Source of the DNA: Rhyacophila brunnea
Taxonomy: Eukaryota > Arthropoda > Insecta > Trichoptera > Rhyacophilidae
DNA: 64,000 nt
Assembly: GCA_022495005.1 (NCBI GenBank)
Contig: JAGYXB010001411.1
Coordinates: 806,001-870,000 of the forward strand
Direction of reading: 5' to 3'
Below the pieces are notes generated by a model. The model did not search any database, was not told the origin of the DNA, and saw only the letters and a program-made list of their open reading frames with translations. The stretch's first letter is position 1; each line of letters begins with the position of its first letter. The position numbers were made by a program, and so were the translations under genes. This document shows, piece by piece, positions 1 to 11,739 of this stretch.

Positions 1-1054
1 ACACCTGCGATTCTGGTGGCGCTAATATTTGCACAGGCGAGGCGGTATATGAATGAACTTTAACTCTGGAAAGCTTATTTACGTATATTTAAAGTAACTT
101 ATTCGGTATGTTAATAAGGCAGTACAGGGTTAAGTTTCTATCGTTTTGAACTTTCAAATTTCTTTTACGTAGAATAGTTAAATATTATGCAGAATAAATA
201 TTGTATCTTTTACACTAAGTACGAGTACCTACATATTTTATTAATATATACTGTACATTGTAGTATTTTTAACATGTCGTATATACATTTAACATATAGT
301 ATTATGATGTCAAAAAGGAATAAATTGGAACTAAGGAAGGCCTTCATAAATAATTAATTGACATGGATTGATGATTATGAAATAAATAACATTGATCCAA
401 TAGAATCCACCCTGCACCATACCTGATCAACCCTTAAATGAATGGTGTTCATATTTTTTGTATGAATTCAATGTTATTATAAATCAAGCAGTTCTCTACA
501 TCGAACAGAATATATTTGAAAAATAGTAATAGTTTTTATACGTAGGTGCCACTATTAATTTAATAACTTAATTAAGGTGAATAGGTGAATATTCCAACTA
601 TCAGATACTATGCTTATAATTTGACACACTTGCCCACAAACACGTTAAAAGATCCCATTTAATTAATATATATTATTTTGTAGTCATTTTTATTATTTAA
701 ATTTAGTTTATTACGTTTTCTCTAATTTATAGAAAATATTAATGATTAATTCATAATTTTAATATTTATTTCAATTAATATATAAAAAAATAAAAATGTG
801 TAGGTACATATAACATGAAATGGTTTTATTAAGTTATTATAGCATTATCATATGGGCTTCGGGAAAATAGGTATTATCAAAGTTCTGAACGAATTAAATT
901 TTTTATTTGAGTCTATGTAAATATGTGAATTTTTCACATACCCAAAATTGGAACTCGGGACGCACGCCATTATAAGCTGATACGTTATCGCTCGACCATC
1001 CTGGGCACCGTTATTATTGGATATTATTCTGAAATAGTAGCTGGATTTAAATAG
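1..1054. other. No supported gene
   Basis: AT-rich. Bases 1-47 are unusually GC-rich and open in one frame, but nothing identifies them. A worn S1-like tRNA segment may lie near 945-1010 (GGAACTCGGGACGCACGCC...CTCGACCATC, minus strand). Confidence 0.5.
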
Positions 1055-1505
1055 AATAATTACAAGCTAAAAAGAACTTTTTATATACAACGTTTTTAAA
1101 TTTTCTGTTGAATCATATAAACTTGATTTAACTAGCTTAAACGATCAAAAAAAATGTACTTGATAGAAATAATACTGAAATGTCATTTTAACATGTCATA
1201 TTGATTTCCATAGTAACGCACGTATATATTAATAATTTAGTTGCTAGGACCCCAGACCCCTAGCAACCAATAATGGTGTCGAAATAACTTTTCATACAAA
1301 ACAGAATTAACTGAAAATGAATTCAATTATACTTAAAGAAGGCTAAAAGTATTAAAAAAATGCATTGGCATCGTGTTCTGATATATTATAAAAGTTTCAA
1401 ATGTCTAGCTAGTCGGAAAGTTAGTTAAAAATCGATTGCAAGATTTGTACCGGACAAAGAACCACCAGACAAATAAGAATACGAGCTAAGAAAAACGTTG
1501 TAAAA
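1055..1505 (+). mobile_element. RA repeat, copy 1
   Basis: One of seven copies of a ~450 bp non-coding family. It starts AATAATTACAAG and ends near AAAAACGTTGTAAAA. Shared landmarks are ACAACGTTTTTAAATTTTCTG near the start, TAACGCACGTATATATTAAT, GTTGCTAGGACC, a block reading GTCTAGCTAGTCGG and a closing TACCGGACAAAC-like block. Copies 1 and 7 carry GTTGCTAGG...CCTAGCAAC, which can form a small hairpin. Short inverted TTACAA/TTGTAA ends and an inner ACAACGTTTTT inversion suggest a non-autonomous DNA element. I could not place it in a superfamily. Confidence 0.8.
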
Positions 1506-1634
1506 TAGAGTGTGAGTCTCGTATTTTTAGTATTTATAATGGCATGATAAATAAATCAGTTATCAACCTGATAAATTAAACAGTAATTTTTAATATACTT
1601 AAATATATATTGTAAATATTAAATATATCGACAA

Positions 1635-1760
1635 TAACTGTTATTTTTCTGCGATGCTACTACAGTCCGTATCAAGCCATGTTCTCCACAACACAACATC
1701 TCCCTTCCAGTCATGAACGAGGAAGATCACCCTGCTATCTCACCCTTATTTTTATCGCAG
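1635..1760 (-). pseudogene. Possible LINE 3'-end fragment
   Basis: On the minus strand a frame ends near ACTGTAGTAGCATCGCAGAAA, resembling the 3' ends at 6044 and 20095. It is too short for a firm call. Confidence 0.3.
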
Positions 1761-2960
1761 TAGCGTTTCAGTTTTCCCAAGGGTTTCACTACTTGATCCC
1801 TACAATAACTTTCCAGTATCATTTTTTATGATTTTTTTATTATAAAATTAACTTTTAAGAAGAAAGAATAGGTCCCTTTTGGCAAATATTAACCAATTAA
1901 CCTAAGTCTTCTGTCACGGTATCCTAGATACGATAAAAAATGTCATGTCTGTTGAAATTCAGCACGTCTTGATTTCCCCAATCGTATTGCCATTGCAGTG
2001 TTATCCCCAGGCATTCGGTTATACTTTTCTATCCATCAAGAGAATCCAAGGTAGCATTTACATTACACGTTTTCTTTCATTGTTTCTGTTTTGTATTTTT
2101 TTTAAATTTATGTTAACAAACTTTTGCCGCGCAAAAATGTGTTTTCCTTACTTTCTGAACGAGGAAACAAAAGTAATTTTATATTGTCGTTGTGGAAATT
2201 GTAAAGAAACAAAATTACCGTTCCGGGTTCCGCTCGCTATTCAATTTTCGTCTTTTTGTTATGCTAAATAAAGTTTTTCGCAGTCTATTTCCAAGCCGTT
2301 CATATGCATGTTTTACAGTACTTAATGGAATCTGTAAACTTTTCTTGTCTGCTCGTTGAAAAGTTTGTGAGGTGTTAAAGCGATGGATACTGAACAGTTT
2401 TTAAATTCAAAATATTTTTTCCTTATACGCCACTCTGTTGATAAAGGCAACACCTTGAAAGCTTGTGAAGTGTACACGTAAATACTGACTATTTTTAGAA
2501 CGAATAAAATTTACATTATCAATAAAATTTGATAGTAGTATGCAGAAAACAATCTACCCACAATTTCGAAATGTAGCGAAATAAAATTAATCTTTTCAAA
2601 AAAAATATATTTACTTCGTGGTTATTCATGATAATTAAAATTTATGATCACTAAGGCCTATCGCAAGTTGAAAATCATCTCATTTTGTATAGTCGTATTT
2701 TGAAACTGAGCAATTTACACAATCGAGATTTGTTTCTAGTACATATTGAATCTGGTTATCCAGTTGTCAAATACGAAACCTACCTGAACCAAGTTCACCT
2801 GGTTATAGGGTCGAGCGAGTCATCTTATCTTGTTAATCTATTTTCGTGTAGGTACATTTTGAAGTATTTTCTGTTATTGTTGATTAATCTCTGTGAACTC
2901 TGGATAAATACTAAAACCGGAAGTGTTTCTATTTTATAAATAAACCATTATATATAATAT
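1761..2960. other. No supported feature
   Basis: Frames at 1945-2271 and 2685-2939 are low-complexity translations of AT-rich DNA with no family resemblance. Confidence 0.5.
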
Positions 2961-2963
2961 ATA

Positions 2964-3530
2964 ATTAACTATTTCTTTTATTCAACGAATAATTCACAAG
3001 ATTTAAGAATGTACCATTCTTATTATTAAACATACATAATTTTGAAAAACAATTTTTGAGAAAATATATTATTACAAATAGAAAAAATCCTTTTTGAAAA
3101 AAGTAAGCCACCCCGGCAGGGAATCGAACCCTGCATCTCCCGGGCTTACGCCCCGTCCGTCGCATTTACCAATATGCTACGCAGTGACATACTAATTGCG
3201 ATAAATTTTAACTATTGGCCTTTTCAATACCCACTCATCAGCGTTCTTCCAAATCAAGCTAATTTGGTAATCAGTTTTTGTTTTTATTAATCAAAGTAGA
3301 TTCAAAAAGGATTTTTTCTATTGGTTATAATATATTTTCTCAGAAAATGTTTTTCAAAATTATGTATGTTTAATAATTAGAATGATACGTGAATTATTCT
3401 TTGAATAAAAGAAATAGTTAATTATAAATTATTAGGAAGTTCAAGTAAGTTACATCATAAAAAATATTGGAAAAATCCACGACGCCCGTTAGTAATTGAA
3501 GTAATAGGTATCTACTTCAAATATCAAAAT
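2964..3530 (-). mobile_element. Family C tRNA-cored inverted-arm element
   Basis: The left arm at 2967-3102 and right arm at 3298-3431 are near-perfect reverse complements over ~130 bp (landmark TTATTCAACGAATAATTCAC). Between them, at 3105-3181 on the minus strand, is a tRNA-like segment. Its B-box is GGGTTCGATTCCC and the A-box region reads TAGCATATTGGTAAATGCG. The tail to 3530 (AGTTCAAGTAAGTTACATC...) matches 56900-56975 in inverted order. The open frame across the arm is not a gene, because the same frame recurs in the other copy. Confidence 0.75.
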
Positions 3531-3534
3531 ACAA

Positions 3535-4365
3535 ATTCTTTTGAATTGATCCATTACATGCAACACTGATCTCATTTATCCATAAATTGGCTATAAATTT
3601 ACAATTTTCAATGATATCTTTTATTACTCGTTTACAAATAGCCGTTCTCAAAAATGTGCTTACTTTGTTATCCCTTTTTTAAATTGCTAAATGAAAAACA
3701 ACGTATCGAGTTGATTGATAGGAATCCCCGTATCCCACTAGTAAATCATTACATTTGTTGAAGAACCATGTCTTCAAAAGACCCGATTAAAGTACGTCAT
3801 TAGAAGTATCCAAGGTAACCTATTTGTGTTTATAAATCTTTCTGATAGTTTTTTTTTCGTCGGTTAGAATATCCCGGATTGGGAGCCTTTTCAATTACTA
3901 GCTGGCTATAAATATATTTCCGACGACGGAGTAGTAGTGAAACGCCTATCTACAATTGTAAAATAAGAATCTCTCTTATGTCAACTACATAAACAGAATT
4001 TTGTTTTTAAAGTTGTGTTTGTTCCAGAGTTGGGCCTGATGTGTTGACTTCTTTAGTTTTTATTTATTATTATAATTTTTATATATGTATTATTAGAAAT
4101 AATGGGAACTGAAATACCTAACGGGTAAGGAGAAGCAGGAAACTGATCTCGAGTAAGGAAGAATACGGGATAAATTTAAACACGTGTCAAGAATACGTCA
4201 TACGTCGAATACTGACAACTGCTCTCGGTTTATGCACTGACGCTTATTTAATATTGGTGTATTATACACACTATTGTACGTCTATAAATAATGCGTGGTT
4301 AATTTTTGTAGGACACTTACACATTCAAAGCCCTCCGTCAAAATTTATTGTATTGGTATAATATA
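3535..4365. other. No supported feature
   Basis: AT-rich sequence; I see no repeat partner or exon. Confidence 0.5.
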
Positions 4366-4369
4366 TTTT

Positions 4370-4606
4370 TTTCCGACCATATCCGATCCTAATAGGATCA
4401 TATGGGCCTCCACAGAGTAGAATTTTGTATTGACAGATTTTGTTTTTTACGAGAAATGAATGTCAGCCACTTGCTCAACCTATTAGGTCCATACCCTGAC
4501 ACACACAAATTGAAAAATAATATGTGTACTTGTCAGACCCAGTATTCGAACCTGGGACCCATGGCGTTATAGTCCAACGCTTCAGCCGCGCGGCCACCGT
4601 GGGCGT
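4370..4606 (-). mobile_element. tRNA-derived SINE, family S1
   Basis: On the minus strand the head at ~4606-4530 has GTGGCCGCGCGGCTGAAGCG (A-box region) and CCCAGGTTCGAATACTGG (B box). The tail contains GAGGCCCATATGATCC and ends GGATCGGATATGGTCGG. The copy at 21468-21695 matches it over its whole length. Confidence 0.75.
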
Positions 4607-5424
4607 GTTGACTAATTGAATGTGAAAAGTTCACCAATATAATACTCCATTATTTTTTAAATTAATTTAGTATTAACCATACCCTAGCTTTTATACAAGG
4701 TCGTTTTATTAGCTTTTTTGAGAGGTTAAAAGATGAATAATATACTATTTGTTTAAGTGTGAGATATTCAAAATTACTAGAGTAGTATATTATATATTTC
4801 TTATATTTTTAACGGCCAGAATAAAATATTTTCTGTAGTGTTTCTGTATTTTTTTGTTGCTTAGTATTTCATGAGGATTTTTGGGGTCGATTTGTGTTGT
4901 CTGCATTCTGCACAGATTTCCGAGAACCTTTTCTAGTATTGGGTAGTCGTTAATGACATGCCACACTATTTAAGAAGTGTTGCCATGACATGGACAAGAT
5001 TAATCATCACCTTGTTTTAATCTTTTGATATAGACTCTCACTACTCAAACTGCATTGTTAAAAACAACATTATTCTCTTTTCTGTTATATGACAATATTG
5101 TGTATTGAAAGGGAAAAAAATAAAAATGACGCAATACGCACAAAACCTATGGTTTCATATTACCATCGAATATTTTTTGTTATCACCATAAAATTGTTTG
5201 TGTATGTTTGCGACTTGCGTAATACAAAAAAGCATTTTTTACAGTTTTCGAAGTTTGTGTTGGCTCTATGATACGTTACCAGCTAAACGGCAGAATGTAT
5301 CTGACAGTAAAGTCCTACAAGAAAAGTACATACTGGCATACTAAAAAATCTCTCGATTAAAATCCATGCATGTTTACAAAATAAACAAAGTACACGTCAT
5401 CTAGTATAAATAAATATTCTTCGA

Positions 5425-5595
5425 CGCTCGCTATGGTCGAATGACAGAATATATACTTATATGCTTCGGATGTTGGATTCAAAATCGAATCCCGTTTCTG
5501 GACATTTTATATGTTGTTTTTATGTATTTTTCCATCCAGAGCATTGACAGGTTGAACGAACGGGTACTAACTATTTCGCGTAAAAAAGATTAGTG
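5425..5595 (+). mobile_element. Degenerate tRNA-derived SINE, S1-like
   Basis: A B-box-like stretch AAAATCGAATCCCGTTTC and the middle motif GACAGGTTGAACGAACGG resemble S1. The A box is uncertain. Confidence 0.4.
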
Positions 5596-5847
5596 GAAAT
5601 TAAAAAAAAATGTTTTAGACCAAGTTTCTATATAATTAATTATTATTTTTTATATTTGTAATAAATTATTCCAAATACCTAATGATTTAACCATAATAAT
5701 AATATTATGTAAGTAATATAAAATGTTTTATAAATTAATGAACGAACTTCGTGTTGATATAATGATTTTTCTTATAGATAAATTTTGAATCCCTTTAGCT
5801 TTAGGTATTAACATATAAATAATAAACATAATTTGGAAATTAGCGGT

Positions 5848-6022
5848 AATGTGCCGGTTTATAATGTCGTAGGTCTCAGGTTCAAATCCCGGGCGTGGTA
5901 ATTTCACATGTTTTTTTCAATGTATATTTGGATCCAGAATATGGGGTAATAGGTTGAGCAAATGTATTTGCTATACATATATAACATATTAATATATTTC
6001 TCGTAAAAACGAAATCTGTTGA
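5848..6022 (+). mobile_element. Degenerate tRNA-derived SINE, S1-like
   Basis: GGTCTCAGGTTCAAATCCCG is a good B box; TAATAGGTTGAGCAAATG is the family's middle motif, and TCTCGTAAAAACGAAAT resembles the tail. It begins close to 5848, with the A box weakly kept. Confidence 0.5.
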
Positions 6023-6043
6023 TACAGCTTTCACTATGCTTAT

Positions 6044-6180
6044 TTTTCTTCTTCGATAGTGCTACAGCTCATGTCGATCCCTGGCCTCCTCCACCGCCGT
6101 TCTCCAGCCGGAACGGTCCTCCGCACGTCTTTTCCAGTTCCTGATTTTGTAATGTGGTGTGGATTTGCATCCTTCTGCCT
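6044..6180 (-). pseudogene. LINE 3'-end fragment
   Basis: On the minus strand RTTFRLENGGGGGQGS precedes a stop and then GAAGAAGAAAAAT. This resembles the last residues and tail of a LINE polyprotein. It is short, with no catalytic motif. Confidence 0.5.
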
Positions 6181-6304
6181 CTAAAGATATTTTGTTAATG
6201 TGGATTTGTATCTTATTTACCTAGCCAAAATAAAACAATTTATAAGTTAAAAAAAAATATAGGTATAAATAACAAAGCAAAACACATTTTTTTTTAAATT
6301 TTTA

Positions 6305-7470
6305 TTATGTCATCATCATCATCACCAGCCTGAATCTATTCACTGCTGGATGAAGGCCTCGCTAATCTCTAAGCTGATTCACTTCTCTCATTCCTGTGCG
6401 TTGCGTTGCCAAGTTTTTCCGCAGAACTTTATCATTTCATCGATCCAGCGGCCTCTAGGTCTACCTTGCGGATGTTTTTTACCTCTTGGATACCACTGGA
6501 TGACTAAATTTGTCCAACGATTGTCCTTTCTTCGAGCCATGTTCCAGCACATTTCTATTTGAGGTTTTTAGCAAACTTTATCACATCATTAATCCTTGTC
6601 TGTTCCCTTATCCACTCATTCCTTTTTTTGTCCTTTTGCGTTATGCCCAGCCACGTAGTGCTACTCTAAGTTTCTGGATCTCTCTTTTACTTAGGCTCAA
6701 TGTTTCACACGCATGTGGTTACGGGAAGTACACACTGGTTAAAAGCACGCCAGCCTAGCTTTACTCTGCGAACAATTTCATCAAATAAATATACATCCAT
6801 CTATAGACACTTATTGTGCCAGATAAATGTAGTTTTTCACCTGTTCGAGCTGAATGCCATTGATGAGGATCTCTTTTTGGCCCGCAAAGCAGTTGAACAT
6901 GACTTTATTCTTTGATAAATTTATTTTCAAGCCTACTTTGTTGCTTACTCCAGCGAGTTACTGCATTCTGGTCTGGGAGGCCTTCTGAGTCTTGCAAACT
7001 ACTATTTATTTATTGTTATCGGCAAAGCGTAGATGACTCTCGTATTCTCCATTTATGGGGACCCGTGTCATTCCAGTCAAGTTGTCTAAATAAGTCTTCA
7101 AATGTAGCTGTAAATAGTTTAGGTGAGATTGCATCACCTTGTCGGACTCCTTTGCTGATAGAAAATGCGCGATGGTTTATGGAGATGTTGTTGCACTACT
7201 GTATATATTATTGAAAATATTTACAAAGCGCCCGGGGATTCCTTGATTTCTGAGTGCATCGAGTATTGAAAATTTCTTTATGGAGTCGAACGCTTTCTCA
7301 TAGTCTATAAAACCCATGGATAGCGGCAGCTTGTATTCCTGTTACCGCTCTGATTTCTCTGATGACTTGGATAATATGGTCCATAGTGCTGTATCCTCCT
7401 CTAAAGCTCGTTCTCCTGGCTGGTTCTCGTCTAGTACATATTGCAGACGGTTTTAGAGAATTTTATCGTA
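6305..7470 (-). pseudogene. Degenerate RTE-clade LINE, reverse transcriptase to 3' end
   Basis: On the minus strand, from about 7440, the frame gives FRGGYSTMDHIIQVIREIRA. After a frameshift follow MGFIDYEKAFDS (7316-7281) and ALRNQGIPGRF. After a further break comes VRQGDAISPKLFTATFEDLF, then VPINGE...LRFADN near 7018, the place of the RT catalytic FADD box, where one catalytic Asp reads Asn. These are the order and wording of an RTE-type reverse transcriptase. Several frameshifts and stops show it is dead. The 3' end, at 6305-6325, is a run of (ATC)n on the plus strand, i.e. a GAT-type tail. The 5' half is missing, as is usual for 5'-truncated LINEs. Confidence 0.85.
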
Positions 7471-7619
7471 GTGGATTATTGGATTTTCATCCTTCTGCTT
7501 CTAAGGTAGGTATGGCATTTGCATCTTTAATAGATAAAGCCTTTAGCATGACGATTCTTAAAAAAACTCATTTTCCCCAAAAACGGAGTTGCATCCGTCT
7601 GCCTCTGAGGTACAGATAT

Positions 7620-8670
7620 TAAGCCAATAAAATTATTTTTATTTAAAATAATGACTAATTAGATTTTATTATAATCTAATTCACATTTTGCATTCCAGCG
7701 CCAGTACTGTGGCTTTTTGAAAATTCTTGCATTATAAAAATTAACAGGTTTTCGCTAAAATAATCATTTTTCCATTCGGCGCTGTAATAAAAGTTAATGT
7801 CTCTATTTTTTTTCAAAAAACTCAATCATTGCAAAAAAATATAAGTAAGTACTTAAAAAAAGTGCTGACACTGAGGCGTAGCAGCGTAACGTTATTCGAA
7901 ATGGCATAACACTGTAAAGCTTTTTACACTCTTTTTCACCAAATTCTGTTTTTAAATACAAAATAAATAAAACGTGCGGCCCTAATTTTTTAGAGTAGTT
8001 TTCAATGTATTTATTTTTATATAAGCGCCACATACATAAATTATTAACTCCACACAGACCTTATAACGTGACGGTATTGGAAATAATGATCGATGGCTAG
8101 GTACCAATTGACTTAAGCGTAAATGAAGGGTAGGAAAATGAAGGTAAAATGGAAAATATCTCAAAGTTTATACATATATTAAGATATAAAATGATATGAG
8201 CTAATTTTCCTATTACACTTATTGATTCAGATATCAGTAAAATTAATTAAGAGTTGCCATCAAAGCCCACCATAATCAGGTCATGAAACGAAACTAACAT
8301 CGATCATATTAGTTAGTGCTCATACTTCGAATGTAATATGTTCGTAGAAAATGATAATGTTGTTGCACATTAAAATCAATGTAATAATTTGGCCGAACTA
8401 CCGAAATTCTTTATTTATTATGAAACAGTGAAGTTAATGGCCCCACCAAACTACAGCCCACACCCGGTCTTAATCGAGCGTATCTCAAGACCCCACGTTT
8501 GGTGTAAAACATCATTTTTTATGACAGGGATTTTTTCCGTAGCAGTTACCCAAAACTGAGGTCACCGTATATTTAACGAGAGATTTAATTTATATGACTC
8601 TAAGTTAAGAGTACCCATGGATGAGAGGAACACGTATACACATAATTAAAATTGTAGTATATAATTGTAG
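7620..8670. other. No supported feature
   Basis: AT-rich; the two minus-strand frames at 7803-8164 have no recognisable content. Just left of it, the phrase TTGCATCC(T/G)TCTGCCTCT recurs near 6165, 7485 and 7588, a small local repetition around the RTE fragment. Confidence 0.45.
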
Positions 8671-8674
8671 TATA

Positions 8675-8762
8675 CACCGACGGTGACCGTGCGGCTCAAG
8701 CGTTGGACTATCACGCCGTGGGTCCCAGGTTCGAATCCTGGTCTGAAATATGGTCAAAAAAA
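8675..8762 (+). mobile_element. SINE S1 head
   Basis: GTGACCGTGCGGCTCAAGCG and CCCAGGTTCGAATCCTGG give well-kept A and B boxes. The tail of the family is absent, so this is a truncated copy. Confidence 0.65.
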
Positions 8763-9039
8763 CATAATAAAACCTTATACAAAACTGATGAACAATCTAC
8801 ATGAAGAGATTTTCACGTTAGCAGCATGGCGCCGCACATTTTCTAAATGCAACAAAATTGTCCTTTGTAGTGACCTGGTTAGTAGGTTAAACCGATATGA
8901 GCAGCTCTTCTATTTCCACAGACTTTTTAGGACATTTCTAGAGGATGAGGTTTGCATTTATTGTATAACAGGTTATAGAATTACTTTCAAAGATAATGAA
9001 TAACTAGCACTACCATCGTAATTCGTAATTCAGAGCCAT

Positions 9040-9041
<2 letters not shown>

Positions 9042-9075
<34 letters not shown>
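9042..9075. repeat. AT dinucleotide microsatellite
   Basis: About 17 uninterrupted AT units. Confidence 0.95.
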
Positions 9076-9078
<3 letters not shown>

Positions 9079-9079
9079 C

Positions 9080-10940
9080 TTTAGTTTATATACTCAAAAA
9101 TGTAATATAACAATTGCCAAGTTTATTATAATATAAAATATACTGTTAATTTGATAAAGCATATCAAATGTCAAAAAAATCTTCTACTAGAAAAAGATTT
9201 CTAGTTGTGAAAGAAACCACTAGTTGCTGTATATTTTAGCTTACCTCGGGGATTATAAAACAAATGCAGAGTTTTATAAGTTATATAAAAAGTTAAATTG
9301 CTTATATTTTGAAAACTAATTAGTATATTTGAATGAACATATTATTTGTCTACAATTTTTTTTATACTCTACAACAAGTCACAAGAACAGTAATATATTA
9401 TATAGCAGTAGAAGTAAAATAATCGCAACATAAACACCCAATACATAAATGTATTATGACCTCACCGGAAATCATTTCAGATACGTCCGGATAAAAACCA
9501 AGTGCCTTGCGCATCTCAGAGTTCAAAGTAAATACAAGTTAATTGCCCTTAAAATGAAGAAGAAAATATCTCTCAAAAGTCAGAAACAATATTATTATTA
9601 TACTGGAATAAAAATAACAAACAATGATGAAAATAAACTACGTTGATAGATATTTTTACTTTTAGGGGTCGAAACGATTACAATACTTTGTTTTCATGTT
9701 CATAAGGGTGTATTTATTCAAAATTCAATAGAATCTTTACTAAATAATGATTAATGTTATCACTTAAAATAATATTTTGATTCATAAACAATGGGTTTAT
9801 ATTTTATTGAAGTTGTGTCATACTTTTAATAACACACCCGCACCCTTATTCCTTCATCACTAATCAGCACAATATTTACTTATTAATTAATGGTGGCTGA
9901 GATAGGTCATCGCTTGACTAATAAAACAGGTGAGCACCGTTCAGCTGAGTACCTTTATAATTATATATAATATATAATAATTAAGTCTCCATATAATGCT
10001 CTATGCAATCTATGATTTAAATAAACTAAAATTTGTTTTAGTTTATTAATTTTAAAAAGATATATTGTGTGTATAACAAATTATTGATTCAAGACGTTCA
10101 TAACATGACGCTTATGTTTGAGATAACAGTTTAATCAAGTTACAAATCACAATATACAGCAAAGAATTTTCTTAGAGACAGCGCTCGTGTGTATAATAAG
10201 TGTGTTACATGTTTTTTTTAAAAGGATTATTTAGTTCAGATGGTGGAATTATTTTTTCTACGAGACGGAGAGATAATTTTGCCAATTTCGCGAATTGGAA
10301 CGGCGCTTCTGTGCGCTCCGATTCATTTCAAGCCCTGCTTAGAGAACCAAAAAATAATATAAATAAATCTTCTAAACAAAAATATTCTGTATTATAATAA
10401 TAATCACACCGCCTACTAGGACATGGCATCATAATTAGGTATTATACTAGTAGATGAGTCCATTTCTTACAGCGTTGTAGACTGCTTATAGTTGAACTAA
10501 TCTAATCCTATAAATTTTCTGGTACAAATAATACACACCCACGATATAAATGATGGTGAATAATGTATGCATTACTATATTTTGATGAGCAAATAACGAT
10601 AATACGTGACATAATGTGCGGAAGTCTACCCTAACGAGACCCGGCCAGGTCATTTAACAATGGCGGATGACACTGGATTTATAACAGCTGGCGGCGGGTA
10701 TGCCTTGCGAGTTGTTTGCGAATTCGGAGACGTATGGAGAGAGTAAAGTTATGGTTTCAAATTTATCAAAGTTTCCACGGACGCCTTGCTAATAATGCGA
10801 TAAATATACACACAGATAACGGATAATAGACAGTGTGAAAGCAGACTAAATAATACAAGACAGGTCAGGCCGAAGGGTTCATGGAAAATCGACCACGTGA
10901 ACAATTTATTGATCGCTGCTAATTTAAATCTCTAATTCTT
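9080..10940. other. No supported gene
   Basis: AT-rich with minor GC-richer spots (10270-10330, 10625-10740). The 65-codon frame at 10200-10397 is unidentified. Confidence 0.45.
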
Positions 10941-10962
10941 CATCATATTTTTATTACAACGT

Positions 10963-11180
10963 ATGGTACTGTTCGGTTATACGGAATACAGCGGAAAACG
11001 CATTTTGAAAATAGCCGATAAACTGGATTTGTTATTTGTTAGTTTAGGTTAGGTTAGGTTAGGTTAGGTTAGGTTGGGGTTAGGTTAGGTTTGGTTAAGG
11101 TTAACCTAACAAATAATCCAGTTTATCGGCTATTTTCAAAATGTGTTTTCCGCTGTATTCCGTATAACCAAACAGTACCC
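10963..11180. mobile_element. Foldback element with a TTAGG telomere-motif core
   Basis: Two ~75 bp inverted arms (about 10963-11040 and 11104-11180; ends ATGGTACTGTTCGG and CCAAACAGTACCC) flank a tract of GGTTA units at about 11044-11100. The element is bordered by AACGT at 10958-10962 and again at 11181-11185, a plausible 5 bp target duplication. It sits inside RA copy 2. I see no coding capacity. Confidence 0.8.
11044..11098 (+). repeat. Interstitial TTAGG telomere-type repeat
   Basis: About seven near-perfect GGTTA units, followed by imperfect ones (GGGGTTA, GGTTTGG). This pentamer is the common insect telomere repeat. It is the loop of the foldback element around it, so it is not a chromosome end. 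Confidence 0.85.
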
Positions 11181-11739
11181 AACGTTTTTATTAGGTCGTA
11201 TTCTTTTTTGTCCGGTACAAATCTTGCAATCGATTTTTAATTAACTTCCCGACTAGCTAGACATTTGAAACTTTAGAATATATCAGAACCGATGCCAATG
11301 CATTTTTTAAATACTTTTAGCCATCTTTAAGTAGAATTAAATTCATTTTCAGTGAATTCTGTTTTGTATGAAAAGTTATTTCGGAAGAAATCCGTTATCC
11401 AATCCAGTATTATTAGTTGCTAGCAAATTATTAATATATACGTGCGTTACTATGGAAATAAATATGAGTGTTAAAATGACATTTCAGTATTATTTCTATC
11501 AAATACATTTTTTTTGATCGTTTAAGCTAGTCAAGTCAAGTTTATACGATTCAAAATTTAAAAACGTTGTATAATATAAAAAGCTCTTTTTATCTTGTAA
11601 TTATTTTGCAATTACTTTATGGTGGATACTTTATTAGTCAGAAGTCAATAAAAAGAGAAATTCTTTAGTAGAACGTATGTATTTATATATTATATCAACT
11701 CAAATTTGTCAGAATAATTGTGGACAATATATACCTACA

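Larger units (their letters stand above)
10947..11606 (-). mobile_element. RA repeat, copy 2, interrupted by a foldback element
   Basis: This is the only minus-strand RA copy. Its 3' end (seen here on the left) is cut by the 218 bp TTAGG foldback at 10963-11180: the piece TTTTTATTACAACGT lies before it and AACGTTTTTATTAGG after it. Read without the insertion these give the normal RA terminus. Its 5' end is at TTGTAATTATT near 11596-11606. Confidence 0.8.

Noticed and set aside
2965..3165. 66-codon minus frame
   Set aside because: A near-identical frame occurs at 56569-56757 because both lie in the same repeat arm and tRNA-like core; it is a repeat translation.
11044..11098. Chromosome end
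   Set aside because: The TTAGG tract is short, imperfect and enclosed by inverted arms inside a repeat, so it is interstitial.
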